Shown in pieces: positions 8,787 through 17,911 of a DNA stretch of 64,000 nt. The stretch is taken from NCBI GenBank assembly GCA_035502095.1, contig DATJUX010000030.1, forward strand, positions 1 through 64,000, in the 5' to 3' direction. The notes below the pieces were generated by a model. That model made no database searches. It was given only the letters and a program-made list of their open reading frames with translations, and had not been told where the DNA came from. Numbering within the stretch: position 1 is the first letter of the stretch; the number at the start of each line of letters is the position of its first letter. The stretch comes from JAKANT01 sp035502095. GTDB taxonomy: Bacteria > Pseudomonadota > Gammaproteobacteria > Burkholderiales > Burkholderiaceae_F. A program made the position numbers and the translations under genes.

Positions 8787-9785
8787 ATGGCAACCGTCGC
8801 CGTGAGCGAGCGGCGCAAGGACCTGTTCCAGAAGTTCGCCGCGCTGGCCAGCTTGCTCGCGCTGACGGTGGTCTTCTCGCTCGTCAGCACGTCGTTTTTC
8901 TCGGTCGGCAATGCGCTCACCGTCGCGCTGCAAGTGACCTCGATTGCCTACCTCGGCATCGGAGCGGCGTGCGTGATCATCACCGGCGGGATCGACCTTT
9001 CCGTCGGCGCGATCCTGGCACTCGCCGGCGTCGTCGACGCCATGGCAGTGCGCGCTGGCGCGCCGGTGTCGATCGGAATCCTGGCGGGACTGACCGTCGG
9101 CCTGCTGTGCGGCTTGATCAATGGTCTGTGTGTCACGGTGCTGCGGCTTCCGCCGTTCATCGCGACGCTGGGAATGATGCTCGTCGCACGCGGCGTCGCG
9201 CTCGAAATAACGAATGCCAAGGCGATTGGAGGGCTCGGCGAGCGCTTCGCGGAATTGGGCAACGGTTCGCTCTGGAAGGTCGCCAGGATCGGCGACGACG
9301 GCTTTCCGGACGTGATCTTTCCGGGAATTCCGTATCCCGTCCTCATCATGGTCGTGCTTGCGATCGCGGTTGCGATCCTGCTCAATCGCACGACACTCGG
9401 CCGTCATATCTACGCCGTTGGCTCGAATGGCGAGGCAGCACGCTTATCTGGAGTCAACGTTCGTGGCGTAACGAACTTCGCATACATCTTGTCCGGAGCG
9501 CTTGCCGGCCTCACGGGCTGCGTGCTGATGTCGCGCCTCGTTACTGCTCAACCGAGCGAAGGCTTGATGTACGAGCTCGACGCCATCGCAGCGGCGGTGA
9601 TCGGCGGCACATCGCTTTCGGGCGGAGTCGGAACGATCTCGGGAACCGTGATCGGCGCATTCGTCATCGGAATCCTGCGCAACGGCTTGAACATGGGCGG
9701 CGTATCCGCCTTCGTTCAGCAAATCATCATCGGCCTGGTGATCCTCCTCACGGTATGGATCGACCAGATGCGACATCGGCGATGA
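8787..9785 (+). CDS. Sugar ABC importer permease (RbsC-like)
   Basis: 332 residues, eight to ten hydrophobic segments, inner membrane. Carries the CUT2 permease marks IITGGIDLSVGAILALAG, GLCVTVLRLPPFIATLGMM and AVIGGTSLSGG. The ATG at 8787 was chosen because GGAGA lies 8 bases upstream; the ATG at 8772 is inside the previous gene. It begins one base after the ATPase stop, so the two are translationally coupled. Confidence 0.92.
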   Translation: MATVAVSERRKDLFQKFAALASLLALTVVFSLVSTSFFSVGNALTVALQVTSIAYLGIGAACVIITGGIDLSVGAILALAGVVDAMAVRAGAPVSIGILAGLTVGLLCGLINGLCVTVLRLPPFIATLGMMLVARGVALEITNAKAIGGLGERFAELGNGSLWKVARIGDDGFPDVIFPGIPYPVLIMVVLAIAVAILLNRTTLGRHIYAVGSNGEAARLSGVNVRGVTNFAYILSGALAGLTGCVLMSRLVTAQPSEGLMYELDAIAAAVIGGTSLSGGVGTISGTVIGAFVIGILRNGLNMGGVSAFVQQIIIGLVILLTVWIDQMRHRR

Positions 9786-9851
9786 ACCCTGCCCGGCGGG
9801 TTGGACCGGGAGATCGAGACAAGACGCAACGTTGATCGGAAAGGTGAAGAG

Positions 9852-10793
9852 ATGAAACTGCTGAAACTGCTGTCCGCGTCTGCATTGGCACTTGCTGCGG
9901 CAACGAGCTGGGCTGCCGACAAGGAGATCGCGGTGATCGTCAAGACCGTCAACTCGGACTTCTGGCAGAACGTCAAGAAGGGCGCCGCAGATGCAGTCAA
10001 GGATTTCACGGGCTTCACCTCGACGTTCCAGGGCGCGGCCTCGGATACCGATCTCGCCGGTCAGGTGTCGCTCGTCGAAAATGCCATCAATCGCAAAGTG
10101 GCTGCCATCGTCCTGGCTCCGTCGGACCCCGACGCGCTGGTGCCCGCGGTGAAGAAGGCGTGGGAAGCCAAGATTCCGGTGATCGTGATCGACTCCGCTC
10201 TCGGCGAGAGCGGGAAGAGCTACTACCAGTCATTTCTTTCGACGGACAACGAGAAGGCGGGTGAGCTTTGCGCGAAGGCGCTGATCGAAAAGACCGGGGT
10301 GAGCGGCAAGATCGCCATCATGTCGTACACGGCCGGCTCCGGGTCGGAGATCGCCCGCGTGGGTGGCTTCCGCAAATACCTCGAGAAGAATTCCAAGCTG
10401 CAGGTGGTCGGCCCGTTCTACTCCAACTCGCAGATGGGAACCGCGTTGAATCAAACCACCGACGTGCTGGCGGCCAACCCGGACCTCAAAGGCATCTTCG
10501 GCGCCAACGAACCCACCGCGATCGGCATGGGGCGTGCGCTGGCGCAGGCCGGCAAAGCGGGCAAGGTGGCGGCGATCGGCTTTGACGGCAACGCCGACCT
10601 GCAAGGCTTCGTCAAGGACGGCACGATCGAAGCCATCGCCGTGCAAAGCTCGTATCAGATGGGCGCACTTGGCGTGAAGACTGCCGTCGAGATCATCGAA
10701 GGCAAGAAGGTCGAGAAGTTCCGTGACACGGGTGTTCTGATGGTGACCAAGAAGAACATCGACACTCCTGAAGCCAAGAACGTCCTGTATTGA
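9852..10793 (+). CDS. Sugar ABC importer, periplasmic binding protein (RbsB-like)
   Basis: 313 residues with a Sec signal peptide (MKLLKLLSASALALAAATSWA, cut after AWA). The mature protein starts EIAVIVKTVNSDFWQNVKKG and has the two-lobe periplasmic-binding-protein fold (type I), with the hinge-region segments IVLAPSDPDALVPAVKKA and IFGANEPTAIGMGRALAQ. Ribosome site AGGTGAAGAG upstream. Last gene of the importer operon: a strong terminator follows at 10805. The ligand is likely a pentose, hexose or sugar acid, inferred from the neighbouring enzymes. Confidence 0.92.
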   Translation: MKLLKLLSASALALAAATSWAADKEIAVIVKTVNSDFWQNVKKGAADAVKDFTGFTSTFQGAASDTDLAGQVSLVENAINRKVAAIVLAPSDPDALVPAVKKAWEAKIPVIVIDSALGESGKSYYQSFLSTDNEKAGELCAKALIEKTGVSGKIAIMSYTAGSGSEIARVGGFRKYLEKNSKLQVVGPFYSNSQMGTALNQTTDVLAANPDLKGIFGANEPTAIGMGRALAQAGKAGKVAAIGFDGNADLQGFVKDGTIEAIAVQSSYQMGALGVKTAVEIIEGKKVEKFRDTGVLMVTKKNIDTPEAKNVLY

Positions 10794-10804
10794 CAGCCGC
10801 GTCT

Positions 10805-10850
10805 CCGTGCTGGCTGCAGGCTCGACCGCGGCCAGCACGGGGGCTTTTTT
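10805..10850 (+). terminator. Rho-independent terminator
   Basis: CCGTGCTGGC (10805-10814) pairs perfectly with GCCAGCACGG (10831-10840), followed by GGGC and TTTTTT (10845-10850). It ends the first ABC operon; some read-through may supply the dehydrogenase genes starting at 10884. Confidence 0.85.
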
Positions 10851-10883
10851 CTCAGCGGCGCCGCCGCCGACCTCGGGAGACCC

Positions 10884-11894
10884 ATGCTCACCGTCGTTTG
10901 TGAAACGCCCCATACGCTGCGCGCTGTCGAGCGTCCCCTGCCGAAGCCAACAGACGGTGATGTACTTCTGCGCGTCAAGCGCGTCGGTGTTTGCGGCACG
11001 GACATGCACATCTTCACGGGCAACCAGCCTTACCTCTCGTATCCGCGCGTCATGGGCCACGAACTATCGGGCGTGATTGAGGCCGCGCCGCCGGCTTGCG
11101 GCGTCGTGCCTGGCGACGCGGTGTTTGTGATGCCCTACATGTCGTGCGGTACTTGCGTTGCTTGCCGACAGGGCAAGACCAACTGTTGCGTGCAGATCGA
11201 GGTCCTCGGCGTGCACCGCGACGGCGCCTTCGCTGAATATCTGGCTGTGCCGGCGCAGTTCGTCCGCAAGGCCGAGGGAATCAGTCTCGACGAGGCGGCC
11301 ATGCTCGAATTCCTCTCGATAGGCGCTCACGCGGTGCGACGCAGCCAGCTCGCCGCAGGACAGCGAGTGCTCGTCGCGGGAGTTGGACCGATCGGCATGG
11401 CAGTCGCGCTGTTTTCAGAGCTGCGCGGCGCGCACGTGACGGTGCTCGATACGCGAGCGGAGCGAATCGATTTCTGCCTGCGTCATCTGGGCACACAAGC
11501 GGGCGTCGAAGTCGGGGCCAACGATGTGAAGCGGCTGGGGCAACTGACCGCCGGCGAGGGCTTCGACGTGGTCTTCGACGCGACTGGCAACCCGCAGGCC
11601 ATGGAGCGGGGCTTCCAGTTCGTCGCGCACGGAGGTAGCTACGTCCTGGTCTCGATCGTGCGCGACCGGATTGCCTTCGACGATCCCGAGTTTCACAAGC
11701 GCGAGACGACATTGCTGGCAAGTCGCAACGCGACGATGGTCGACTTCGACACCGTGCTCGGAGCCATGCGCAGCGGAAAAGTGCCGACGGCGGCACTGAA
11801 CACGCACCGGGTGCCGCTGGCGCGTGTGCCGGATGAGTTTCACTCCCTCCTCGACCCGGCGCAAGCGGTCGTCAAGGCGATCATCGAGTGCTGA
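10884..11894 (+). CDS. Zinc alcohol dehydrogenase, L-galactonate 5-dehydrogenase-like
   Basis: 336 residues, medium-chain zinc dehydrogenase. Catalytic zinc ligands in VGVCGTDMH and GHELSG; structural zinc motif CGTCVACRQGKTNC; NAD-binding VLVAGVGPIGMAV near residue 160. Resembles the LgoD/YjjN and threonine-dehydrogenase-like branch that oxidises sugar acids. The next gene overlaps by 7 bases and is a tagaturonate-reductase-type enzyme, so L-galactonate to D-tagaturonate is a plausible reaction. The exact substrate is inferred from context only. Confidence 0.8.
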   Translation: MLTVVCETPHTLRAVERPLPKPTDGDVLLRVKRVGVCGTDMHIFTGNQPYLSYPRVMGHELSGVIEAAPPACGVVPGDAVFVMPYMSCGTCVACRQGKTNCCVQIEVLGVHRDGAFAEYLAVPAQFVRKAEGISLDEAAMLEFLSIGAHAVRRSQLAAGQRVLVAGVGPIGMAVALFSELRGAHVTVLDTRAERIDFCLRHLGTQAGVEVGANDVKRLGQLTAGEGFDVVFDATGNPQAMERGFQFVAHGGSYVLVSIVRDRIAFDDPEFHKRETTLLASRNATMVDFDTVLGAMRSGKVPTAALNTHRVPLARVPDEFHSLLDPAQAVVKAIIEC

Positions 11895-13030
11895 GCGGAG
11901 CGACTGCGTTGCCCCATCCGATACTTCAATTCGGCACCGGGCGCTTCCTGCAAGCCCATGTCGACTTGTTTGTCTCCGAAGCCTTGGCCGCTGGCAACGC
12001 GCTCGGACGCATCGCCGTGGTTCAAACGACGGATAGCGCAGAAAGCACGCGTCGGCTCGCCGCCCTGGCCGATGGATCCGGCTATCGCGTGGAGATTCGC
12101 GGACTACGCGCTGGCCGGCCGGTCGAAGAAGTCGTGCACGTCGGTTCGGTCGGTGCGGCCTGGAACGCGGCGCGGGACTGGCACCTCCTCCTTGAGGCGA
12201 TCGCAAGCGAGGTTCGCGTCATCGTCTCCAATACGGCCGACCGTGGCTTTGAGCTGTCGGAGGCCGACGGGCCCGAGGCGCTCACGAGATACACAACCCC
12301 GCCCGCCAGCTTTCCGGCCAAGCTCGTCGTGCTTTTGCACCATCGATGGAGCGTCCATCCAGCCGCTCCGCTGACGATCTATCCCTGTGAGCTCGTGCCG
12401 CGGAACGGCGACACGCTGCGAGAGATCGTGGTTGCCCTCGCCTCGACCTGGCGCCTGCCGGATGCTTTTCTTGGCTACCTGCGTCGACAGTGCACATGGG
12501 CAAACAGCCTGGTGGACCGCATCGTATCGAGTGCGCTGCACCCGATCGGCGCGATCGCCGAACCGTACGCGCTGTGGGCGATCGAACAGTGCGCGCAGCT
12601 GGTCCTTCCTTGCGAGCACGCTGCCATCGTCGTGACGTCCGAGCTGGCCAAATTCGAACGGCTGAAGCTGATGCTGCTCAACCTGGGTCACAGCTTCCTC
12701 GCTGAGCGGTGGCTTGTGGACAAGCGCTGCGCGACAGAGACCGTGCTCGACGCGATGCGCGATCGCGCTGTCTCTGCATCGCTCGACGCTGTCTGGAACG
12801 ACGAAGTGCTTCCCCTCTTCGATGCGATCGGCGAGGGCACGGAGGCGCGCGCCTACCTGGCCGAGGTGCGCGATCGTTTTTGTAATCCCTTCCTGGAGCA
12901 CCGTATCGCCGACATCGCGCACAACCACGCGGAAAAGAAGCGGCGACGCTTCGGTCCGGTCATCGAACTGGCCGCGAGTCAGACGCCACCGATTCGGCAA
13001 CCGCGGCTTCGCGCTGCGCTGGGAACATGA
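11888..13030 (+). CDS. Mannitol dehydrogenase-family oxidoreductase, tagaturonate reductase-like
   Basis: 380 residues. The N-terminal nucleotide-binding block ILQFGTGRFLQAHVDLF is the signature of the UxaB/UxuB/mannitol dehydrogenase family; later blocks are IVSNTADRGFE, IYPCELVPRNGDTLRE and the catalytic-lysine type segment SELAKFERLKLMLLNLGHS. Shorter than E. coli UxaB (about 480). GTG start overlaps the end of the dehydrogenase gene by 7 bases, indicating coupled translation. Likely reduces D-tagaturonate (or fructuronate) to an aldonate. No downstream altronate dehydratase is seen in this window, so the pathway must be completed elsewhere. Confidence 0.8.
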   Translation: MLSGATALPHPILQFGTGRFLQAHVDLFVSEALAAGNALGRIAVVQTTDSAESTRRLAALADGSGYRVEIRGLRAGRPVEEVVHVGSVGAAWNAARDWHLLLEAIASEVRVIVSNTADRGFELSEADGPEALTRYTTPPASFPAKLVVLLHHRWSVHPAAPLTIYPCELVPRNGDTLREIVVALASTWRLPDAFLGYLRRQCTWANSLVDRIVSSALHPIGAIAEPYALWAIEQCAQLVLPCEHAAIVVTSELAKFERLKLMLLNLGHSFLAERWLVDKRCATETVLDAMRDRAVSASLDAVWNDEVLPLFDAIGEGTEARAYLAEVRDRFCNPFLEHRIADIAHNHAEKKRRRFGPVIELAASQTPPIRQPRLRAALGT

Positions 13031-13271
13031 AATGCGTCGAGACGGTTCAGGGGTGCATGGCCCTCGCGCTGGCGCAAGCGAACCTTCTTCTTCCCGGGAT
13101 GGAGCAGACAATGGACAAAGCGGTGCGAGAAGCAAAACGGGTACGCAAGCGGGCCGCCGCTTCGCCGGGCAATTCATCCGGCAATCACATCCGAAGTTCC
13201 CCGAACGCTGAGCACCACGTGCCGGTGCACACGCTGGTGCAATTCAGTGTCATCAACCAACGGAGACAATC

Positions 13272-14318
13272 ATGACAATCGGTGATCGCAGTTCTTCTCT
13301 TCCTACCCTGCGCCGCAGTTTCTTCAAGCAGGCTGCGGCGTTTTCGGCGACCCTGGGCGCAGCGGCGTCGGCATGGCTTGCTGAAACCGATCCGCAGTCT
13401 GCGTCAGTTGGCATGCGCGGCGCGCTTGCTGCCGACGGCTCTGCGCCGCTGAAAATGGCCTTCATCCAATGGCAACCGCACACCGTGCCGGCCGCCTGGT
13501 CGAAGGGCATCGAAGAGGTGCTGAAGGACCAGCCGCAGACGCAGTACAAGTTGCTCGACGGGCAGAACAAGGTCGAAGTGCAGGTCAGCCTCATGGACGC
13601 GTTGATCAACGAAGGCACCTCGGTGATCTTCCTGCAACCCATCGACAGCGTTGCGCTCGCGCCATCCATCAACAAGGCCAAGCGCGCCGGCATTTCGGTC
13701 ATCACGCTCAACATCGACGCCACCGCGCAGCACGCCGCTCACGTCGAAATGAGCCACTACTACGGAGCGATGGAGATTGCGCGCGTGATGGGCGAGAAGA
13801 TGGGCGGCAAGGGAGAAGTCGCGATTCTCAATGCGCCGCCGGGGATCATCATCCGCGACCAGCGCACCAACGGCTTCGTGGACGGGCTCAAGAAGCACCA
13901 TCCCAACGTCAAGGTGGTGGCCGACCAGGTCGCCGACTGGTCGCGCAAGAAAGCGCAGGACGTGCTGGCGACGATCCTCAACGCGAAGCCCGGGTTGAGT
14001 GGCGTGTACGGCGTGAACGACTCGATGGCGCTCGGCGCCGTCGATGTTGCCAAGGAGAAAGGCCTGCTCGGCAAGCTCGTCATCTTCGGCAATGACGGCG
14101 AGAAAGACGCGCTGGAGTCGATCGAGACAGGCGAACTCACCGGCACGCAATACACGGATGTATTTCAGCAAGGCCGCTTCGCCGCGTCCGCCGCGACGGT
14201 GCTCGCGTCCGGCCAGGTGCCCGCCACCGCCTTCAAGAAGCAGGCGCATCTACTCATGCCGTTCGTGATTGCGACGCGCGAGAACGTCAAGCAGATTCAG
14301 CCAAGCCAGCGCTGGTAA
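13272..14318 (+). CDS. Sugar ABC importer, periplasmic binding protein (second system)
   Basis: 348 residues. N-terminus holds RRSFFKQAAAFSATLGAAAS, a twin-arginine-like motif followed by a hydrophobic stretch, so it may leave the cell by the Tat route. The mature part is a type I periplasmic binding protein (MAFIQWQPHTVPAAWSKG, INEGTSVIFLQPIDSVAL, GVYGVNDSMALGAVDVAKE). Ribosome site CGGAG is 7 bases ahead of the ATG. It starts a second CUT2-type transporter operon about 240 bases after the oxidoreductase; no terminator is visible in that gap. Confidence 0.88.
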   Translation: MTIGDRSSSLPTLRRSFFKQAAAFSATLGAAASAWLAETDPQSASVGMRGALAADGSAPLKMAFIQWQPHTVPAAWSKGIEEVLKDQPQTQYKLLDGQNKVEVQVSLMDALINEGTSVIFLQPIDSVALAPSINKAKRAGISVITLNIDATAQHAAHVEMSHYYGAMEIARVMGEKMGGKGEVAILNAPPGIIIRDQRTNGFVDGLKKHHPNVKVVADQVADWSRKKAQDVLATILNAKPGLSGVYGVNDSMALGAVDVAKEKGLLGKLVIFGNDGEKDALESIETGELTGTQYTDVFQQGRFAASAATVLASGQVPATAFKKQAHLLMPFVIATRENVKQIQPSQRW

Positions 14319-14338
14319 GGAACGATAGGCGTCAAGGC

Positions 14339-14367
14339 AAGCCGCGGTGCGGGAGTCATCGCGGCTT
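14339..14367 (+). other. Intergenic hairpin after the binding-protein gene
   Basis: AAGCCGCG (14339-14346) pairs perfectly with CGCGGCTT (14360-14367). No T-run follows. Such hairpins after binding-protein genes often protect the upstream mRNA and raise binding-protein levels relative to the membrane genes. Confidence 0.55.
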
Positions 14368-14390
14368 CACCCGAGCAATCTTGTCAAACC

Positions 14391-15404
14391 ATGATCCGCC
14401 GCCGTGGCAATTCGGCGTTGCCCATCTTCTTCCTGCTGACCTTCGCGCTTTTCTGCGCGGTCGTGCCCCGCTTCGCAAGCGCCAGCAATCTTGAAGCTCT
14501 GATGGCCGGGTACGCATTCATCGCCATCGCTGCGATGGGCGAATCATTCGCGATCCTCCTGCGCGGCATCGATCTGTCGGTGGGCGCGGTCATGGCGCTG
14601 GCCGGCATGGTGGCGTTCGACGCATCGCTGATTCTGCATCTGCCGGGCTATCTGACCATCGCGCTCGCACTGGTCCTCGCGACATTCGCCGGGGCGCTGA
14701 ACGGCGTCTTGATCGTCTTTCTGCGCCTGCAACCGTTCATCGCGACGTTGGCCACCCTGGCGGCCTATCGCGGCATCGTGTTCACCATTTCCGGACGGCA
14801 GTTGGTGCCCGAGTTGTCGACCGCTGCGCTTACCGATCCATGGATCACCGGCCTGGACGCCTACTTCGATATCGGCGCAACGCTCGGCGTGGAGAGCATC
14901 TCTCTGCCGGCTGTCCCGCTGTCATTCCTGCTGATGATCGTGCTGCTGGTGTTGTTCGAGGTGCTGTTGCGCTCCACCCGCTTCGGGCGGGACCTCTACG
15001 CAACGGGCGGCAATCCCGAAGCGGCGCGCCTGGCCGGCATTGATCTGCGTCGAACTGTGCTGATCGGCTACGGCCTGTCGGGCTTCTGTGCCGGCGTGGC
15101 GGCGCTTCTTCTCGTTGCACGCTTGACCACCTCGACCGAGGCGCTCGGCAACGGGATGGAACTCACAGCCATCGCCGCCGCCGTCATTGGTGGCGTCCGT
15201 CTGAACGGCGGCGCTGGGTCCATGTGGGGGCCAGTGATCGGCACGTTTCTTCTTGGCGTCGTGCTAATGGGATTGACTTTGTTTGGTATCTCGCAGTTCG
15301 TCCAGCAGATACTGACCGGCGCGATCCTTCTCGCCGCTATTGCGCATAGCCGTTGGCTGCAGGCGCGCAGCCTGTTTCGGCACTCAGCGCCGGAAGCTTC
15401 CTGA
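14391..15404 (+). CDS. Sugar ABC importer permease 1 (second system)
   Basis: 337 residues, multi-pass inner membrane protein of the CUT2/RbsC permease family. Marks: LLRGIDLSVGAVMALAGMV, GALNGVLIVFLRLQPFIATL, GGNPEAARLAGID and AVIGGVRLNGGAGS. It ends 1 base before the ATPase start at 15406. Confidence 0.9.
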   Translation: MIRRRGNSALPIFFLLTFALFCAVVPRFASASNLEALMAGYAFIAIAAMGESFAILLRGIDLSVGAVMALAGMVAFDASLILHLPGYLTIALALVLATFAGALNGVLIVFLRLQPFIATLATLAAYRGIVFTISGRQLVPELSTAALTDPWITGLDAYFDIGATLGVESISLPAVPLSFLLMIVLLVLFEVLLRSTRFGRDLYATGGNPEAARLAGIDLRRTVLIGYGLSGFCAGVAALLLVARLTTSTEALGNGMELTAIAAAVIGGVRLNGGAGSMWGPVIGTFLLGVVLMGLTLFGISQFVQQILTGAILLAAIAHSRWLQARSLFRHSAPEAS

Positions 15405-15405
15405 C

Positions 15406-16920
15406 ATGAACGGGTCGGCGCTAGTCGAGGCACGCGCCGTGAGCAAGGTGTACGGCTTGTCGACGGTGCTTCATCCGACCGACTTCGTCGTCGTAGCCAG
15501 CGAAGTTCGCGGGCTGGTCGGATCGAACGGCGCGGGCAAGTCCACGCTACTGAAGATTCTCACCGGCGCTATCGCGCCGACGTCGGGGCAGGTTCTCGTT
15601 GATGGAGAGATCGCACCGCCAGCAAAGCCATTGCAGATGCTCCGGCGCGGCTTGGCTTGCATCTACCAACACTCGAACCTCGTCGCAGAGATGAGCGTGC
15701 TGGACAACATCTTCATAGGCCGCCAGCCCACACATCTCGGGCTGGTCCAACGCAAGCTGCTGCGCCAGCGGGCGCAAGCCCTCCTCGCCCGCCACGGCAT
15801 GGATTTCGACCTCGATGCGACCGTCTCCACGTTGTCCACGGTGCGCCAGAAGGAGGTGGAGATCCTGAAAGCGCTCGCGCTCGACGCGCGGGTGCTTCTG
15901 ATGGACGAACCTACAGGCTGGCTCTCGGTTTCCGACGTCACGCGGTTGCACGCAACCATCGATGGACTGCGCTCGCGTGGCGTTGGCATCGTCTACATCA
16001 GCCATGTCCTCGACGAGGTGTTCGACATTTGCGATGCGGTGACCGTAATGCGCGACGGACGCGTCGTGGCCGATCAGCCCATCGCGCAGCTGGACCGCGC
16101 CCGCTTGATCGAACTCATGGTGGGCAAGACGCTGGCGACCCAGGCGTTTGATCAAGCGCACGACGGGGTACGTCGGGCGCCGCCTACCGGAGTGCCGCGG
16201 CTGCGGTGCCGGGCTTTGACGAAGCGCGGAGAGTTCCACGATGTGAGCCTCGAGGTGCACGCCGGCGAAATCCTCTGTGTGACCGGGCTCGTCGGGTCGA
16301 AGCGAACCGAGCTGGTACAGACGATTTTCGGCGCGAGCCGGTTCGACAGCGGAACGATTGAACTAGAAGGCGTCCCGCTCGAGTTTCACTCGCCGCGCGC
16401 GGCCATCGCGAACGGGATCGGCTTCGTTACCGAGGATCGTCATCGCGACGGGCTCATGCTCGATCTCTCGATCGCGGAGAATCTGGTCGCCGCAACACTG
16501 TCGCGCTACCGAAGAGGCTTGCTGCTCGCCGGCGCCCGCATTCGCGCCACTGCGCGCCGGCTCATCGCGGCGCTGAACATACAGCCGCCGAATCTCGCGA
16601 AGCCGGTGCGGCTGCTCTCCGGCGGCAATCAGCAGAAGGTGCTGCTCGGCAAGTGGCTCGATATGCAGCCGCGTCTGCTCATTCTCGACGAGCCCACCGT
16701 GGGTGTCGACATCGGCGCCAAGGCGGAGATCTACGCGCTCTTGCGAGCAGCGCGCGATAACGGCATGGCGGTCCTCGTGGTGTCCTCGGATCTCGAAGAG
16801 GTCATGACGATCGCCGATCGGATCGCCGTCATGGTAGCGGGACGCCTGGTACGTACGCGCGAAGCATGCGAAACGAAGATCGTGGACCTGGTACGTGACA
16901 TGGGTGCGGTCCCGGCATGA
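15406..16920 (+). CDS. Sugar ABC importer, ATP-binding protein (second system)
   Basis: 504 residues, two ATPase domains. Domain 1: Walker A GSNGAGKST, a variant signature LSTVRQKE, Walker B VLLMDEPT. Domain 2: altered Walker A GLVGSKRTE, signature LSGGNQQK, Walker B LLILDEPT. The D-loop region after the first Walker B reads GWLSVSDV instead of the common SALTExE. Overlaps the following permease by ATGA, so the operon is tightly coupled. Energises transport by the two permeases on either side. Confidence 0.9.
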   Translation: MNGSALVEARAVSKVYGLSTVLHPTDFVVVASEVRGLVGSNGAGKSTLLKILTGAIAPTSGQVLVDGEIAPPAKPLQMLRRGLACIYQHSNLVAEMSVLDNIFIGRQPTHLGLVQRKLLRQRAQALLARHGMDFDLDATVSTLSTVRQKEVEILKALALDARVLLMDEPTGWLSVSDVTRLHATIDGLRSRGVGIVYISHVLDEVFDICDAVTVMRDGRVVADQPIAQLDRARLIELMVGKTLATQAFDQAHDGVRRAPPTGVPRLRCRALTKRGEFHDVSLEVHAGEILCVTGLVGSKRTELVQTIFGASRFDSGTIELEGVPLEFHSPRAAIANGIGFVTEDRHRDGLMLDLSIAENLVAATLSRYRRGLLLAGARIRATARRLIAALNIQPPNLAKPVRLLSGGNQQKVLLGKWLDMQPRLLILDEPTVGVDIGAKAEIYALLRAARDNGMAVLVVSSDLEEVMTIADRIAVMVAGRLVRTREACETKIVDLVRDMGAVPA

Positions 16921-17879
16921 GCATGGCCGTGCGCATCAACGCCCGCTGGCTGGTCGTGAGCGAACGCCTGGGCGGCATTGCGCTGCCCATTGCCCTGCTT
17001 GTCCTCGCCGCGGCCCTGGCGGTTATCGAGCCTGCCTTCCTCGGTGTTGCCAATCTGATCGGGATCCTGCGGCAAGTGGCGCTCGTGGGGATCATGGCCG
17101 CCGCCATGACGTTCGTCATCATGACCGGGGGGATCGATCTCTCAGTCGGCCCCGTGCTCGCGGTCGCCGGTCTCGTCGCTGTGCTTTCTCTCGACGCGGG
17201 AGCGGCACTGCCCGTAGCGCTGGCGCTTTCGTTGCTCCTCGGGCTGGCGGTCGGCTTGCTGAACGGCTGGCTGATCGCGTTTCTGCGCCTGCCACCCATC
17301 ATCGTCACGCTCTCGATGCTGAGTATGGTGCGCGGTTCTGGACTCTTGGTCGGGGGACCGGACCTTCACGGGGTGCGGGGTCAGCCCGGTTTCTCGTTCA
17401 TCGGCACAGGCAGCGTGCTCGGCCTGCCCTTTTCCGTGTGGTTGTTCCTCGGCGTTGCGGCTGCCCTGCTGTTTGCCCAAAAGCGCACGCCACTTGGCCT
17501 GGTGGTCGCCGCGCTCGGCGACAACGAACGTGCCGCCTGGTTGAGCGGTCATCGCACGCGTCTGACGACCATGTGGCTGTACGGGCTATGCGGTCTGTGC
17601 GCCGCCTTGGCGGGTGTCATCCAGGCTTCGCAGGTGCACACGGGCTCGGCAACCTACGGCGAATTCGGCACGGAGCTCGATGTGATCGCTGCGGTTGTCC
17701 TCGGCGGCACGCAGCTCACGGGCGGCAAAGGGTCGGTTGCTCGAACCGTGCTGGGCGTGCTGTTTCTCGGCGCGCTGAACAACGGCATGAACATCCTGAA
17801 CGTGCCGATCGACGTTCAACTCATCGCCAAGGGCGTGATCATTGCGGCGGCCCTGAGCCTTGGACGGCCGAGAAGCTGA
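16917..17879 (+). CDS. Sugar ABC importer permease 2 (second system)
   Basis: 320 residues, RbsC-family inner membrane permease (IMTGGIDLSVGPVLAVAG, LNGWLIAFLRLPPIIVTLSM, VVLGGTQLTGGKGS). The ATG overlaps the ATPase stop (ATGA). With the permease at 14391 this gives two different permeases per ATPase, so the pore is probably a heterodimer, an arrangement seen in some AI-2/rhamnose-type importers. A GC-rich hairpin follows directly. Confidence 0.9.
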   Translation: MSMAVRINARWLVVSERLGGIALPIALLVLAAALAVIEPAFLGVANLIGILRQVALVGIMAAAMTFVIMTGGIDLSVGPVLAVAGLVAVLSLDAGAALPVALALSLLLGLAVGLLNGWLIAFLRLPPIIVTLSMLSMVRGSGLLVGGPDLHGVRGQPGFSFIGTGSVLGLPFSVWLFLGVAAALLFAQKRTPLGLVVAALGDNERAAWLSGHRTRLTTMWLYGLCGLCAALAGVIQASQVHTGSATYGEFGTELDVIAAVVLGGTQLTGGKGSVARTVLGVLFLGALNNGMNILNVPIDVQLIAKGVIIAAALSLGRPRS

Positions 17880-17884
17880 ACCCA

Positions 17885-17911
17885 CCGCGAAGCAGACGCG
17901 TGCTTCCGCGG
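17885..17911 (+). other. Hairpin at the end of the second ABC operon
   Basis: CCGCG-AAGCA (17885-17894) pairs with TGCTT-CCGCGG (17901-17911), one bulged base. No T-run, so a weak or Rho-assisted end rather than a classic terminator. Confidence 0.45.
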
